A stretch of 64,000 bases of DNA from Ignavibacteriales bacterium (lineage in GTDB: Bacteria > Bacteroidota > Ignavibacteria > Ignavibacteriales > Melioribacteraceae), in contig JAGUYK010000026.1 of NCBI GenBank assembly GCA_020061355.1, positions 1 to 64,000 on the forward strand, in the 5' to 3' direction. Position 1 is the first letter of the stretch, and each line of letters opens with the position of its first letter. Positions 15,366 through 24,387 of the stretch are shown piece after piece. The notes under the pieces are model-generated. The model was not told the origin of the DNA and did not search any database. It saw only the letters and a program-made list of their open reading frames with translations. A program made the position numbers and the translations under genes.

Positions 15366-16517
15366 TCAGTTCATATCAAATGTTTGATAAGCATGGATCT
15401 GTCCCCTGTCGGAACCAAGGAATATCATACCGTCATAAAGTACGGGTGTTAATTTCACTCTTCGGTCAAATTCATAAGTCTTAACTATTATGCCGAGTGA
15501 AGCATTTATCATGTAGACCTTTTTATTATTATCGGGCTGGACAAGAAAAATTTTTGTAAGCATAGGAGTGGTATTTATTAATCCTTTGGTGTCAACCATC
15601 CAGATTTTTTCACCTGAATTCTTATTAACCGCAAATATTCTACCTGAGAGGTTTCCGACAATTAATTTTTCAGAATCGAATACAGGTGTTGCTAAAATCT
15701 TAGATCCGGTATTAAATCTCCATACAATTTTATTTGATTTAGTGTCGAATGAATAAATAATTCCTTCATTATCACCAAAATAGAGCCTGTCGTTTTCAAA
15801 TGTAAATCCGCCTTCAATCGATGTAGATATTTTTTCCCGGTATACAATACTCCCATCAACTTTGTTAATTAAAATTAATTCCCCGCTCATTGTGCCGAGT
15901 GCAATAAGATGATCATTTGTAGCAGGATTGCTTTTTATTGATGACTTCAAATTAGTTGACCAGACCCTTGAAGCAGTGTAATTATATTTTATTAACTCGC
16001 CTCGATTTGTTAATACAGCGATACCATCCTCCATCCGGATCATTTCATTCGTAACCGAACCGCTTATTCGATCCTCGACTAAGACTTTATTGTTTACAAA
16101 ATCGAACATTTTAAAAGTTGAATAGAAGTGATTCTTTTCATTAACTGCATAGTATAACCTGAAGTATTTTAGAACAGGAGCAGTTGAAATTGAACCGTCA
16201 TTTTTTTCATAACCGATCATTTTACCAGAAGTTCTATCAAATGCATAAACCCGTCCGGATAGATCGCTAACGATTACAAAATCACCTGATACAAGGACTG
16301 AAGAGTTGGGTTGACTTCCATTTGTTTCTGCTGTCCATTTAATTTGTAAAAACTCAGTAATCGATTTGTCGTAATAAAAATTTCTCTCCCCTGTTCTGCC
16401 GAAAGTTAAAATTCCCGAATCGTCAATATGAGAATTTTTCAGAATGAGCGGATTTGTACACGAATAGAAAAGAGCAAGGGACGATATTATGAGTATTAAT
16501 TTTTTCAAAAGTCCCAT
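15366..16517 (-). CDS. PQQ-type beta-propeller lipoprotein (BamB-like fold)
   Basis: A 383-residue protein with a lipoprotein signal (residues 1-20 ending LFYSC, Cys20). It has repeated PQQ/pyrrolo-quinoline-like blades: VYAFDRTSGKMIGYE, LINKVDGSIVYRE, IYSFDTKSNKIVWRF, IFAVNKNSGEKIWMV, VYMINASLGIIVKTYE and IHAYQTF. These make a seven- or eight-bladed propeller of the BamB type. BamB helps fold outer-membrane barrels. Here the neighbour directly upstream encodes a protein with its own barrel, and the two genes overlap by 13 bases. It may assist that partner, but a direct role in the Bam complex is not shown. Confidence 0.8.
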   Translation of the reverse strand: MGLLKKLILIISSLALFYSCTNPLILKNSHIDDSGILTFGRTGERNFYYDKSITEFLQIKWTAETNGSQPNSSVLVSGDFVIVSDLSGRVYAFDRTSGKMIGYEKNDGSISTAPVLKYFRLYYAVNEKNHFYSTFKMFDFVNNKVLVEDRISGSVTNEMIRMEDGIAVLTNRGELIKYNYTASRVWSTNLKSSIKSNPATNDHLIALGTMSGELILINKVDGSIVYREKISTSIEGGFTFENDRLYFGDNEGIIYSFDTKSNKIVWRFNTGSKILATPVFDSEKLIVGNLSGRIFAVNKNSGEKIWMVDTKGLINTTPMLTKIFLVQPDNNKKVYMINASLGIIVKTYEFDRRVKLTPVLYDGMIFLGSDRGQIHAYQTFDMN

Positions 16518-19315
16518 CCGAAGAAAAATTGATAAAAAAGCTTCGGCTGGAATTGAGAAAAATTCTTTTCGATCTTCTTCCCCATGTCATAACGTAATGT
16601 CATTACATTGAACAGGTTTAATCTGAATCCGAATCCTACACTTCCGAGAGTTTCTTTATAGACTTTATCCCATGCCGATCCGGCATCAAAGAATAATGCC
16701 CCTCTAAGCTCGACAAAGTTTAAACCGAAGATCGGAAATTTTATATATAACTGATCTACTAGCGGAAACCGAAGTTCAACGGATGAGAGCCATAGCTTCT
16801 CGCCTCTAATCGACCAGCGGTGCCAGCCGCGCAGATCCCAGCTTCCGCCTGCAAAATATCTTCTTGCCTCCTTACCATGATTAACAAATATAGCCGCTCT
16901 TGCCGCAATGGCACTACGCAATCCTAAACGGAAATATTTTCTGTAATCGGCAATGAATGAAAAGTAATTAACATTACTGTACTTCACATCTGCAGTATAG
17001 CCCACTAGTACTCGGAATCTTGAACCGTCAACCGGTCCAGATGCAGCCCAGATGGAATTATCATGAACATACGATAACGAATTGGTAACAAGTATCGATT
17101 TTCTTGTAATGAAATCTCCCCATAGTTCTTTATCAGAATTAGCCATGCTCACACCGGCTTCAAGCCGCTGAAAACTGGAGAATGGATAGTAGAGTTCAAA
17201 AAAACCGCCGTAAACCCTTTCGTAAAAATATTCGTTCGATTCGCGTATATCATACCTTCTGCCGGCATAGTGAAAAACACCGTAACCATAATTTGTTCTT
17301 TCACTCAGGTTGATACGTGTGATTGCAACATTGAAGTTCTTTAGGATTTCACTCTGAACTTCTGCAGTGTTATAAACATAGAAGAGATAACGGTCGTCGC
17401 CAAGCAGATCGCTTAAGGTTACGAGAGCGCCTCCTCGCGAACCATATACCGGATCTGTGATTAACTGACCGACGGCATAATCAAGTGTGTACTCCTTCTC
17501 ATAAACAACTCTATCTTTTTGAGCTTCGACCGAGATTCTTTTTTCTTTCCATTGAGCACGGGCTTGTATAAAATCATTAGAAAGTCTTAAACTGTTTTCA
17601 ACCGGCAGATTATTAATCTCAAGGTTATAGAACTGAAACGAAAACTTTTCGAATGCGGATGTAACTAAATTGTTATTATCAATAAATGTAAAACTGTAAA
17701 CACTTGTTACGAATTTTGTAAGCTGCGTAATATTTCCCTCTGAATCATTACCGTAATTCATCTTCCAGATATTGTATGTACCGTCGTAATCGCAATTGAA
17801 ATAGAGTTCGCTGTAATCTGGCGAGAATCCAGGATTCGAAATATTCGCGTTAACATATGTTAAATAGTTTATGTATTTCGTGTTCAGATCATATTCGAAT
17901 AAATTATACTTTTGACGGTACTCACCTGCCGTTCTATCCGATGCAAAAATTATTTTTGAATCATCACGGTTAAAGATCGGGTCTTTGTCTTCATAATAAT
18001 CATTTGTAATTCTTTTCAGCTCTGCTGAAATAAAATTGTAAATGTAGAGATCGGAGTAACCTTTGCTGTCGGTAGCAGTAAATACCAGTTGATTACCGTC
18101 TGAAGAAAATGCCGGCGCTCTAATTGTGATAAGATGATCGAAGCGAAGTGTTGTTATTTTTTCTTGTCTCGCAATAGAATAAATATGCACAACATCTTTA
18201 CCAAGGGATTTTGTAATGAATGCAAGTGTTCCCGCTTTCGATACTCCTAAAGAATTCTCAAGAAGGTGGAATGATTCATAATCCGGTTCCCTCTCCCCTT
18301 CAATTATAATTTCCGGATCGATGTAATCCTCAGCGTCGGGATCGTACTTCATCCTGAATACAGAAGTATAACCGTTATGATTTCCGATGAAGTATAATTC
18401 CTTTATACCGTCTCGTTCATAATAAGCAGGATCAAAATTAAATCCCCTGTCGGTGATCTTCTTTGCTTTTATGAAGTGCGGAAAGTTCGTCTGATAAAGA
18501 GGATAATATTTCTGTTGCATAGTGAATGTAAAATGATTCTCAATATCTTCGAACCGTTCACTAAGTGTAAACTCAAGATTATCCTTGAAAGAATTAAAAC
18601 GCCAGAAGTTTTCCATCAAAAGGAGAATTTTATCCTCGCCGTACTTTTCTGAAACGAACTCCAGAAACTTCTGCCCTTCTTTATATATCACGTATCCGTA
18701 AACATAGTCGAGGTCTGAAAGTTTAATAAAGTTTCCGTTGAGGATTAAATCCCTCATTACCATTTCCGATTGTGTATCCCAATCGAAAGACCAGTACTCG
18801 GCAAGACCTTCAACGAACCAGAGGGGTGGCATTCTTGTGTTATCGATCCTGTGGTCGGATAGAACATTAAAAATTTTATTCGTCATGAAAACATGTACAA
18901 GCTCGTGTCTTATAACATGTTTGAACCCATCCATATTTCCGAGATAAGGGATTACAACCCTTCCCTTCATGAATTCAAAGAAGCCGCCTACACCTTCGGG
19001 TATGAACCCGGTTGTAATATTTGTCTGCTGAAAGTGAATATGTGTGTTGTAAAAAATGAGAGGTATCTTAACAGTTATGATATGGTTGAACTTAACTTTG
19101 TATTCTTCATATGCATCTTCTGCATATTTAGCTCCTATTTCGGCAAGTTCTTCAAAGTCATCATAATAATAGATGTTGAAGTGCTCTGTCTTAAGAACTT
19201 TCCAATTAAACTTTTCGTACTGGACTTTATTTCTACCAAAGAAATAAAACTGTGCAAATAAAAATTGCGGTACAAAAAAAAATAGTAGAAAATATTTCCA
19301 GGATTTAATCGTCAA
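16505..19315 (-). CDS. Zincin-TolB propeller-outer membrane barrel fusion protein
   Basis: A 936-residue exported protein starting at TTG 19315 (AAGGA 8 bases upstream; TTGA overlap with the previous stop). A signal peptide covers 1-21 (ending FLFAQ). Residues about 30-250 form a peptidase-MA-like zincin domain with HELVH at 137-141 and a likely third ligand Glu169 or Glu173 in FVEGLAEYW. Residues about 280-560 carry WD40/PD40 TolB-like blades (FSSDGNQLVFTATDSKGYSDLYIYN-type, FNRDDSKIIFASDR, FSPDYSELYFNCDYDG). From about 600 to the end is a surface-antigen/BamA-like barrel ending FYQFFFGWDF, with a terminal Phe. The combination of a zinc protease-like head, propeller and barrel suggests an outer-membrane protein with a periplasmic or surface hydrolase; activity is unproven. 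Confidence 0.85.
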   Translation of the reverse strand: MTIKSWKYFLLFFFVPQFLFAQFYFFGRNKVQYEKFNWKVLKTEHFNIYYYDDFEELAEIGAKYAEDAYEEYKVKFNHIITVKIPLIFYNTHIHFQQTNITTGFIPEGVGGFFEFMKGRVVIPYLGNMDGFKHVIRHELVHVFMTNKIFNVLSDHRIDNTRMPPLWFVEGLAEYWSFDWDTQSEMVMRDLILNGNFIKLSDLDYVYGYVIYKEGQKFLEFVSEKYGEDKILLLMENFWRFNSFKDNLEFTLSERFEDIENHFTFTMQQKYYPLYQTNFPHFIKAKKITDRGFNFDPAYYERDGIKELYFIGNHNGYTSVFRMKYDPDAEDYIDPEIIIEGEREPDYESFHLLENSLGVSKAGTLAFITKSLGKDVVHIYSIARQEKITTLRFDHLITIRAPAFSSDGNQLVFTATDSKGYSDLYIYNFISAELKRITNDYYEDKDPIFNRDDSKIIFASDRTAGEYRQKYNLFEYDLNTKYINYLTYVNANISNPGFSPDYSELYFNCDYDGTYNIWKMNYGNDSEGNITQLTKFVTSVYSFTFIDNNNLVTSAFEKFSFQFYNLEINNLPVENSLRLSNDFIQARAQWKEKRISVEAQKDRVVYEKEYTLDYAVGQLITDPVYGSRGGALVTLSDLLGDDRYLFYVYNTAEVQSEILKNFNVAITRINLSERTNYGYGVFHYAGRRYDIRESNEYFYERVYGGFFELYYPFSSFQRLEAGVSMANSDKELWGDFITRKSILVTNSLSYVHDNSIWAASGPVDGSRFRVLVGYTADVKYSNVNYFSFIADYRKYFRLGLRSAIAARAAIFVNHGKEARRYFAGGSWDLRGWHRWSIRGEKLWLSSVELRFPLVDQLYIKFPIFGLNFVELRGALFFDAGSAWDKVYKETLGSVGFGFRLNLFNVMTLRYDMGKKIEKNFSQFQPKLFYQFFFGWDF

Positions 19316-20343
19316 AGACGTTCCTTAAGATAATTTATATTGTCTATCGATGTCGGATTGATTCCTCTAATCACAGCAAGATAATATGTCAGCCAATCAC
19401 CTAAATAAATTATATCAACCAATCTTTCCTTCCAGGTTTTTTCTTTGCTCTGAATGTTAATAATCTCGCACTCTTTTTTCCTTATAATCTCAGAAGTAAT
19501 TTCATATCGTTTCTTAACCTGCGGATGATAATCCTGATCCATAATATTGATCAGTTTCAAATTGATCTGCTTCGGTTCAAAAGTGTCCCATCCTAAAATT
19601 TCGTTATGGTCAAGCTCCGGTAATAGACCATAGAAAGCATGAAGCTTTGCATTCTCATTAAACTGCCCTTTGTACCGGGCTCCAATAGCCGAAGTATATT
19701 CCGATACGGCATAAACCAGCGGTATATACCCGACTAAACTTTCAGCAAGTGTAAGCGCTTCATTAGCCGGCTGCGAATACGCTTCTCCCTTCCTCTTCAG
19801 CAATTCAATTATCGAATTTACTACATCATTTTGTTCCGGAACCAATTTCAGCGATTGAACCAATTTAAGCAATGTAAAAAAATTGACCCACAATGCGAAG
19901 CGGGGCTGATATCCTTTCATTAATATGCCTAGCGGAAGTTTATGCTTCTTTGCAAATTCTTCCAGTTTGCCTCCGGTTGTAATACATACAACCTGACATT
20001 TCTTTTGAATCGCTGAGTTTGCAGCAGCTAATGTTTCTTCCGTATTACCCGAATATGATGAAGCGATTACAAGAGTATTTTCATCTGCATAAGGAGGTAG
20101 CTCATAATTTCTATTTACTACATAAGGGTATTTCAATTCGGTCCTGAAGAAATTCTGAAGAAGGTCTCCGCCGATCGCAGAGCCGCCCAGACCACTGAGC
20201 ACTATATTTTTAATTCTGCCGGTGTCGATTGATGATACATCAATAGAAAGATCCCATGCATATTCAACCTGTTGATAAGATTCTCTCAATACTTTGAATT
20301 GATTTTCCTGATCATGCTTTGTGATCATTTCAGATAGGTTCAT
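19312..20343 (-). CDS. Bifunctional phosphoglucose/phosphomannose isomerase
   Basis: A 343-residue SIS-domain enzyme of the bifunctional PGI/PMI family known from archaea and some bacteria. Sugar-phosphate motifs are SGLGGSAIGGDL near 50-61 and ASSYSGNTEET near 94-104. The catalytic region GQFNENAKLHAFYGLLPELDHNEILGW near 220-246 holds the Glu and His residues used in ring opening and proton transfer. It interconverts glucose-6-P or mannose-6-P with fructose-6-P, feeding glycolysis or GDP-mannose synthesis. It starts 1 bp after ptsI and overlaps the next gene by 4 bases, so it sits in the centre of the operon. The long fold (343 residues) is normal for the family. Confidence 0.92.
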   Translation of the reverse strand: MNLSEMITKHDQENQFKVLRESYQQVEYAWDLSIDVSSIDTGRIKNIVLSGLGGSAIGGDLLQNFFRTELKYPYVVNRNYELPPYADENTLVIASSYSGNTEETLAAANSAIQKKCQVVCITTGGKLEEFAKKHKLPLGILMKGYQPRFALWVNFFTLLKLVQSLKLVPEQNDVVNSIIELLKRKGEAYSQPANEALTLAESLVGYIPLVYAVSEYTSAIGARYKGQFNENAKLHAFYGLLPELDHNEILGWDTFEPKQINLKLINIMDQDYHPQVKKRYEITSEIIRKKECEIINIQSKEKTWKERLVDIIYLGDWLTYYLAVIRGINPTSIDNINYLKERL

Positions 20344-20344
20344 T

Positions 20345-22099
20345 TTATCCTCTAATTAAGTTCTTAATTAAGTCCTGAATTTTTGTATTAAAGAAATGAT
20401 GAAGATGTTTACTTATTTCTGTTTCCGACTTGAACAATAAACATTCATCGGCTAAAACCTGAAGTTCTTTATAGTTAAGACTCCGGATAATTTTCTTAAT
20501 GAGCGGAATTGCAGAAGCAGAGACGCTTAGCGAATCGAGACCCAGACCAATTAAAAGCGGAACAGCAAACGGATCTGCAGCCATTTCTCCGCACATACTT
20601 ACCGACACATCTGCTTTTTTACCTTCGCTTATTATATGCTTAAGAGTTCTTACTACTGCCGGGTGAAATTCCTGGTACTGCTTTGAAACTATATCGTTGC
20701 CTCTATCAACAGCAAGAAGATACTGGATTAGATCATTCGTTCCGATGCTTATGAATTCAACCTCCTGTGCAAATTCTTTAACCATTACAGCAGCCGAGGG
20801 AATTTCGATCATAATTCCGATACCAATATTTTTATCGAACTGAACCTTTTCCGCACTTAATTCTTTTTTGCATTCATCAATTAATCTTTTGGATTCGGTT
20901 ATTTCATAGATGGAAGAAATCATAGGAAACATAATTTTTACATTCTTATGAGAGCTTGCTCTTAAAACTGCCCTTATCTGAACTTTGAACAGGTCCGGAC
21001 TATCAAGAAGAAGTCTGATACCACGCCATCCGAGCATAGGATTCGGTTCATGAAGATCAACTGGTAGAACTTTATCTCCTCCAATATCAAATGTTCTTAT
21101 GATTATTACGTCTGGATAAATTTGTTCTGCAATACTTTTATAAATCTGGTATTGCTTCTCTTCGTCCGGAAATTCTTCATGTTCTTCAAAGAGTTGTTCT
21201 GTTCTTACAAGTCCAATTCCCTGAGCACGATTATGAAGTATAAAATCCATTTCGGTGGAGACGTCGAGATTTGCTAATAGTTTTACTTCCCTGCCGTCAA
21301 TTGTCTGGGAAGGCAAGTCTTTAATTTTATTTAATTCTTCATCATGCTCGGTAAGTTTTTCTAATTTCTTTTTATACGTTGCGAGCTGCTTTTCATCCGG
21401 ATTGATTATAACCTGACCGAAGAAACCATCGATGATTATTAAGTCGCCATCCTTAATTTTGTTTGTTGCTTCATGCAGACCGACAACAGCAGGAACGTTC
21501 AAAGACCGGGATAGTATTGCTGCATGAGAAGTTAGACCTCCAAAATCAGTCACATAACCTTTAACATCGGCACGAGCAAATAATACAGTATCTGAAGGTG
21601 AAAGATTGGATGTTATTACCACAACGTCATTTAATATGCGGCTTCTTAATTTTTTCTTTTTCAGGTTTCGGATAATTCTATTTTTTATATCTTCAATATC
21701 ATGAGAACGCTCTTTCATGTATGACTCGTTCGAAGCGTTCATTAAACGTGTATACTTAGAAATTTCATCTTCAACAAGAAATTCCGGTACTTTTTTTTCT
21801 TTTTTAATACGGTTCTGAATTGTAGAGATAAGAATAGGATCATCAAGAATCATAATCTGGGCATCGAAGATGGCAGCTCTCTTCTCGCCTAATTTATCTA
21901 CGGCCAGAGAAAATATTTTCCGCAATTCTTTCCTGGATTGAGCAAGTGCAGAATCGAGGTTCTGCAACGCTTCATCAACGTTGGTAATCGATTCATCGGA
22001 GATCGATTCTTTCTCTTTCTCATAGATGAAAGCATTTGCTATGGCAATTCCGGGTGCGGCTGCAATTCCTTTAAGTATGTTATCTTGTTTTGTATCCAT
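20345..22099 (-). CDS. ptsI: Phosphoenolpyruvate-protein phosphotransferase (PTS enzyme I)
   Basis: Enzyme I of 584 residues from ATG 22099. A TTG at 22114 would add five residues and overlap ptsH, so the ATG, placed 1 bp after the ptsH stop, is preferred. The N-terminal HPr-binding and swivelling domain is followed by the phospho-histidine motif GLTSHAAILSRSLNVPAVVG near 184-203. The PEP-binding barrel has GIGLVRTEQLF, MLGWRGIRLLLD, EFISIGTNDLIQYLLAVDRGN and the catalytic Cys in VSMCGEMAADP. EI moves phosphate from PEP to HPr. No EII permease is in the window, so the pair may feed a regulatory chain rather than sugar import. Operon partner of ptsH. Confidence 0.95.
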   Translation of the reverse strand: MDTKQDNILKGIAAAPGIAIANAFIYEKEKESISDESITNVDEALQNLDSALAQSRKELRKIFSLAVDKLGEKRAAIFDAQIMILDDPILISTIQNRIKKEKKVPEFLVEDEISKYTRLMNASNESYMKERSHDIEDIKNRIIRNLKKKKLRSRILNDVVVITSNLSPSDTVLFARADVKGYVTDFGGLTSHAAILSRSLNVPAVVGLHEATNKIKDGDLIIIDGFFGQVIINPDEKQLATYKKKLEKLTEHDEELNKIKDLPSQTIDGREVKLLANLDVSTEMDFILHNRAQGIGLVRTEQLFEEHEEFPDEEKQYQIYKSIAEQIYPDVIIIRTFDIGGDKVLPVDLHEPNPMLGWRGIRLLLDSPDLFKVQIRAVLRASSHKNVKIMFPMISSIYEITESKRLIDECKKELSAEKVQFDKNIGIGIMIEIPSAAVMVKEFAQEVEFISIGTNDLIQYLLAVDRGNDIVSKQYQEFHPAVVRTLKHIISEGKKADVSVSMCGEMAADPFAVPLLIGLGLDSLSVSASAIPLIKKIIRSLNYKELQVLADECLLFKSETEISKHLHHFFNTKIQDLIKNLIRG

Positions 22100-22100
22100 A

Positions 22101-22367
22101 TTACATCTCGTCAAATCCTCTGTTGAAATAATTAATTATTTCTTCCGCCGCTTCCGATTCATCCGGTCCGTCAAAGCTTAGTACCATTTCAGAACCTTTT
22201 TCAGCAGCTAAGGTCATAACTCCAATTATACTCTTACCGTTTATGTGCATTCCATCTTTATTTAAAAAGAAATCCGATTTAAACTTAGAAGCAAGCTTTA
22301 CTATTGTAGCAGCAGGACGCGTATGAAGACCGGCGTTATTAATTATCTTTACTGTTTTTTCAATCAT
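22101..22367 (-). CDS. ptsH: Phosphocarrier protein HPr
   Basis: An 88-residue HPr. The active histidine is His15 in NNAGLHTRPAA, and the regulatory serine is Ser46 in NGKSIIGVMTLAA. This is the spacing of Gram-positive and Bacteroidota HPr that can be phosphorylated by HPr kinase. The start ATG shares one base with the stop of the prenyl synthase gene (TAATG), and the stop is 1 bp from ptsI, so translation is coupled on both sides. HPr accepts phosphate from EI. Both phosphorylation sites look intact, so both transport and regulatory functions remain possible. Confidence 0.97.
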   Translation of the reverse strand: MIEKTVKIINNAGLHTRPAATIVKLASKFKSDFFLNKDGMHINGKSIIGVMTLAAEKGSEMVLSFDGPDESEAAEEIINYFNRGFDEM

Positions 22368-23350
22368 TACCTGTTTCTTCCTATTAATGCATTTGCAAGC
22401 CCGACTAACAAAGACCTTCCTTCCCTGTTCGGGAGCGATATCAAATTCTTCAAAGCTAAATTAGTATAGCGAACAATTTCCTTTTTTGCATCGTCTGTTA
22501 CTTTTAATTTCTTATAAAGATTTTTATAAGTCTCAACCTCTGAATGGTTTATCCCTTTGTTCTGTATAATTTTTTGAAGCGACGCTCTTTCTTCACCGCT
22601 CGCTTTTTCAAGCGCCTTGATAAATAGAAAAGTCTTTTTACCTTCTACAAGGTCGCTTCCAATTTTCTTACCGAATTTATCTTCTTCTCCGATTATATCC
22701 AATAGGTCATCCTGAATCTGGAAAGCCATACCGAGATATTTACCGAAATTCATCAATGCCTTTAATTGATTTTTGTTTGCTCCTGCAATCTGAGCGCCGA
22801 TAGAACAGCACATCTCCGCAAGCGCAGCAGTCTTCTTATAAATCATAACTTTATATTCTTTGAGGGTAACATTGCTTCTAAGTTCAAATTCTTTATCGAG
22901 ACTTTGTCCCTCGCAAACTTCGATAATACCGTGAGTGAATGTCTGTAAGACCTTCTGTGCGTTCTTTTTAGTGTCCTTAAGTAAACTTTCGTATGCAAGT
23001 GTTACAAGTATGTCACCGGCAAGTATTGCCGTGTTGTTATCGTATTTAATGTGAAGAGTGGGTCGGCCGCGCCGCTTATCGGAGTTATCCATTATATCAT
23101 CATGAACGAGCGTAAAATTATGAAGGAGTTCAACAGAAAGAGCGGCATTGTAAACTGAATTGAATGAACCGTTAACAGCTTTTGCAGAAGCAAGTACAAG
23201 AAATGGTCGTATCCTTTTACCGCCCCCTTCAAGAACATATTTACTCGGTTCATAAAGAGAAGCAGGATGCTTTCCTTTAAGGTACCGGTTAAGTTTTGAT
23301 TCGATTTTTTTAAACTCTCGCCTGTAAATCAGTTCACTTCTGTCGGTCAT
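22367..23350 (-). CDS. Polyprenyl synthetase family protein (trans-prenyl chain elongation)
   Basis: A 327-residue all-helical prenyl synthase from ATG 23350; a TTG one codon upstream is also possible. The first Asp-rich motif is DDIMD near 85-89 (VHDDIMDNSDKRRGRPTLH) and the second is DDLLD near 217-221 (QIQDDLLDIIG), both complete, with GGGKRIRP near 47-54 for the homoallylic substrate. The enzyme condenses IPP with allylic diphosphates to geranylgeranyl or longer chains for quinones, carotenoids or undecaprenol. Chain length cannot be fixed by eye. The gene overlaps fni upstream by one base (TGATG) and ptsH downstream by one base, so it forms a strict unit with the isomerase that makes its substrate. 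Confidence 0.93.
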   Translation of the reverse strand: MTDRSELIYRREFKKIESKLNRYLKGKHPASLYEPSKYVLEGGGKRIRPFLVLASAKAVNGSFNSVYNAALSVELLHNFTLVHDDIMDNSDKRRGRPTLHIKYDNNTAILAGDILVTLAYESLLKDTKKNAQKVLQTFTHGIIEVCEGQSLDKEFELRSNVTLKEYKVMIYKKTAALAEMCCSIGAQIAGANKNQLKALMNFGKYLGMAFQIQDDLLDIIGEEDKFGKKIGSDLVEGKKTFLFIKALEKASGEERASLQKIIQNKGINHSEVETYKNLYKKLKVTDDAKKEIVRYTNLALKNLISLPNREGRSLLVGLANALIGRNR

Positions 23351-24387
23351 CAATAGAGCTCCGTTTTTCTTATCAATTTATTCTTCTTAAGATTTTTTAT
23401 ATCCGGTGAGCCGGTTAAATACATTATCTTTTTGACTTTAGCAAACCAAGATTCAATTAATTTTATAACACCTTTTACACCGTTAGAATTCACTTCCACC
23501 AAAATTTTTCTTGCCGAAGCGGTTATGTCCGCACCCAGTATAAGCGATTTTGCAATCTCATCAGCTGAATTGATCCCACCCGAAGCAATTAGCATAAAAT
23601 TATATTTTTTCTTCAACGGACTTATTGTTCTTAAACAATAGGAAGTTGGTAATCCCCACTCACTGAAAAAATTATCCTCATTGTTATTCCGGAGCAATTC
23701 AACCGATGCCCAGCTTGTACCTCCTGCACCTGCAACATCAATACCTCTTATACCTGCATCGAGAAGTTTTTTTGCAGCTTCTGCGGAAATTCCTGAGCCG
23801 ACTTCCTTAGCAATAAACGGAATTTTTATCTTTGACGTAAGCTTCTCTAAATTCTTCAACAAACCTTTGAAGTCCGGCTCCCCTTCCTTCTGAAGTAATT
23901 CCTGAAGAGGATTGATATGTATGACGAATGCATCGGCTTCAATAAGATCTATAAGATATTTAACCTCATCAACTATTTTTTTTGATTTAGCGATCTGAGC
24001 TGCACCTAGATTTCCCAGAACAGGAACATTCACGGCATTGGTTCTTATGACTTTGTATGATTTAAGATACTCTTTATTTTCAAGCGCCTGCCTCTGACTT
24101 CCGACACCAATTGGAATATTAAGCTGATTAGCAGCCACTGCGAGCATTTCATTTATATGCTCTGCCTCTGTAGTACCGCCTGTCATGCATGAAATGAGGA
24201 ATGGATATGAGATTTTTTTTGAAAAGAATTTAACGGAGATGTCAATTTTGTCTAATTCAACTTCTGTAATAGCGTAATGTTCAAAGTCGTAATTCTCAAA
24301 GCCGTTCGATTTGGATTTGAAGGCTACGTCATTCGTAAGACACAGACTTATATGATCTTTTTTTCTTCGAACTGTTCCGCTATTCAT
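23350..24387 (-). CDS. fni: Type 2 isopentenyl-diphosphate delta-isomerase
   Basis: A 345-residue FMN-dependent isomerase (Fni/Idi-2), the usual length. It begins with RRKKDHISLCL, the N-terminal signature of the family, followed by the FMN and substrate loops: SCMTGGTTEAEHINEMLA, VPIGVGSQRQALEN-type (IPIGVGSQRQALENKEYL), HINPLQELLQKEGEPDF, AKEVGSGISAEAAKKL and IDVAGAGGTSWASVE. It interconverts IPP and DMAPP with reduced FMN. It is the first gene of the eight-gene minus-strand operon down to 14639. The promoter must be in the 477-bp gap upstream. ATG start at 24387. Confidence 0.96.
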   Translation of the reverse strand: MNSGTVRRKKDHISLCLTNDVAFKSKSNGFENYDFEHYAITEVELDKIDISVKFFSKKISYPFLISCMTGGTTEAEHINEMLAVAANQLNIPIGVGSQRQALENKEYLKSYKVIRTNAVNVPVLGNLGAAQIAKSKKIVDEVKYLIDLIEADAFVIHINPLQELLQKEGEPDFKGLLKNLEKLTSKIKIPFIAKEVGSGISAEAAKKLLDAGIRGIDVAGAGGTSWASVELLRNNNEDNFFSEWGLPTSYCLRTISPLKKKYNFMLIASGGINSADEIAKSLILGADITASARKILVEVNSNGVKGVIKLIESWFAKVKKIMYLTGSPDIKNLKKNKLIRKTELY

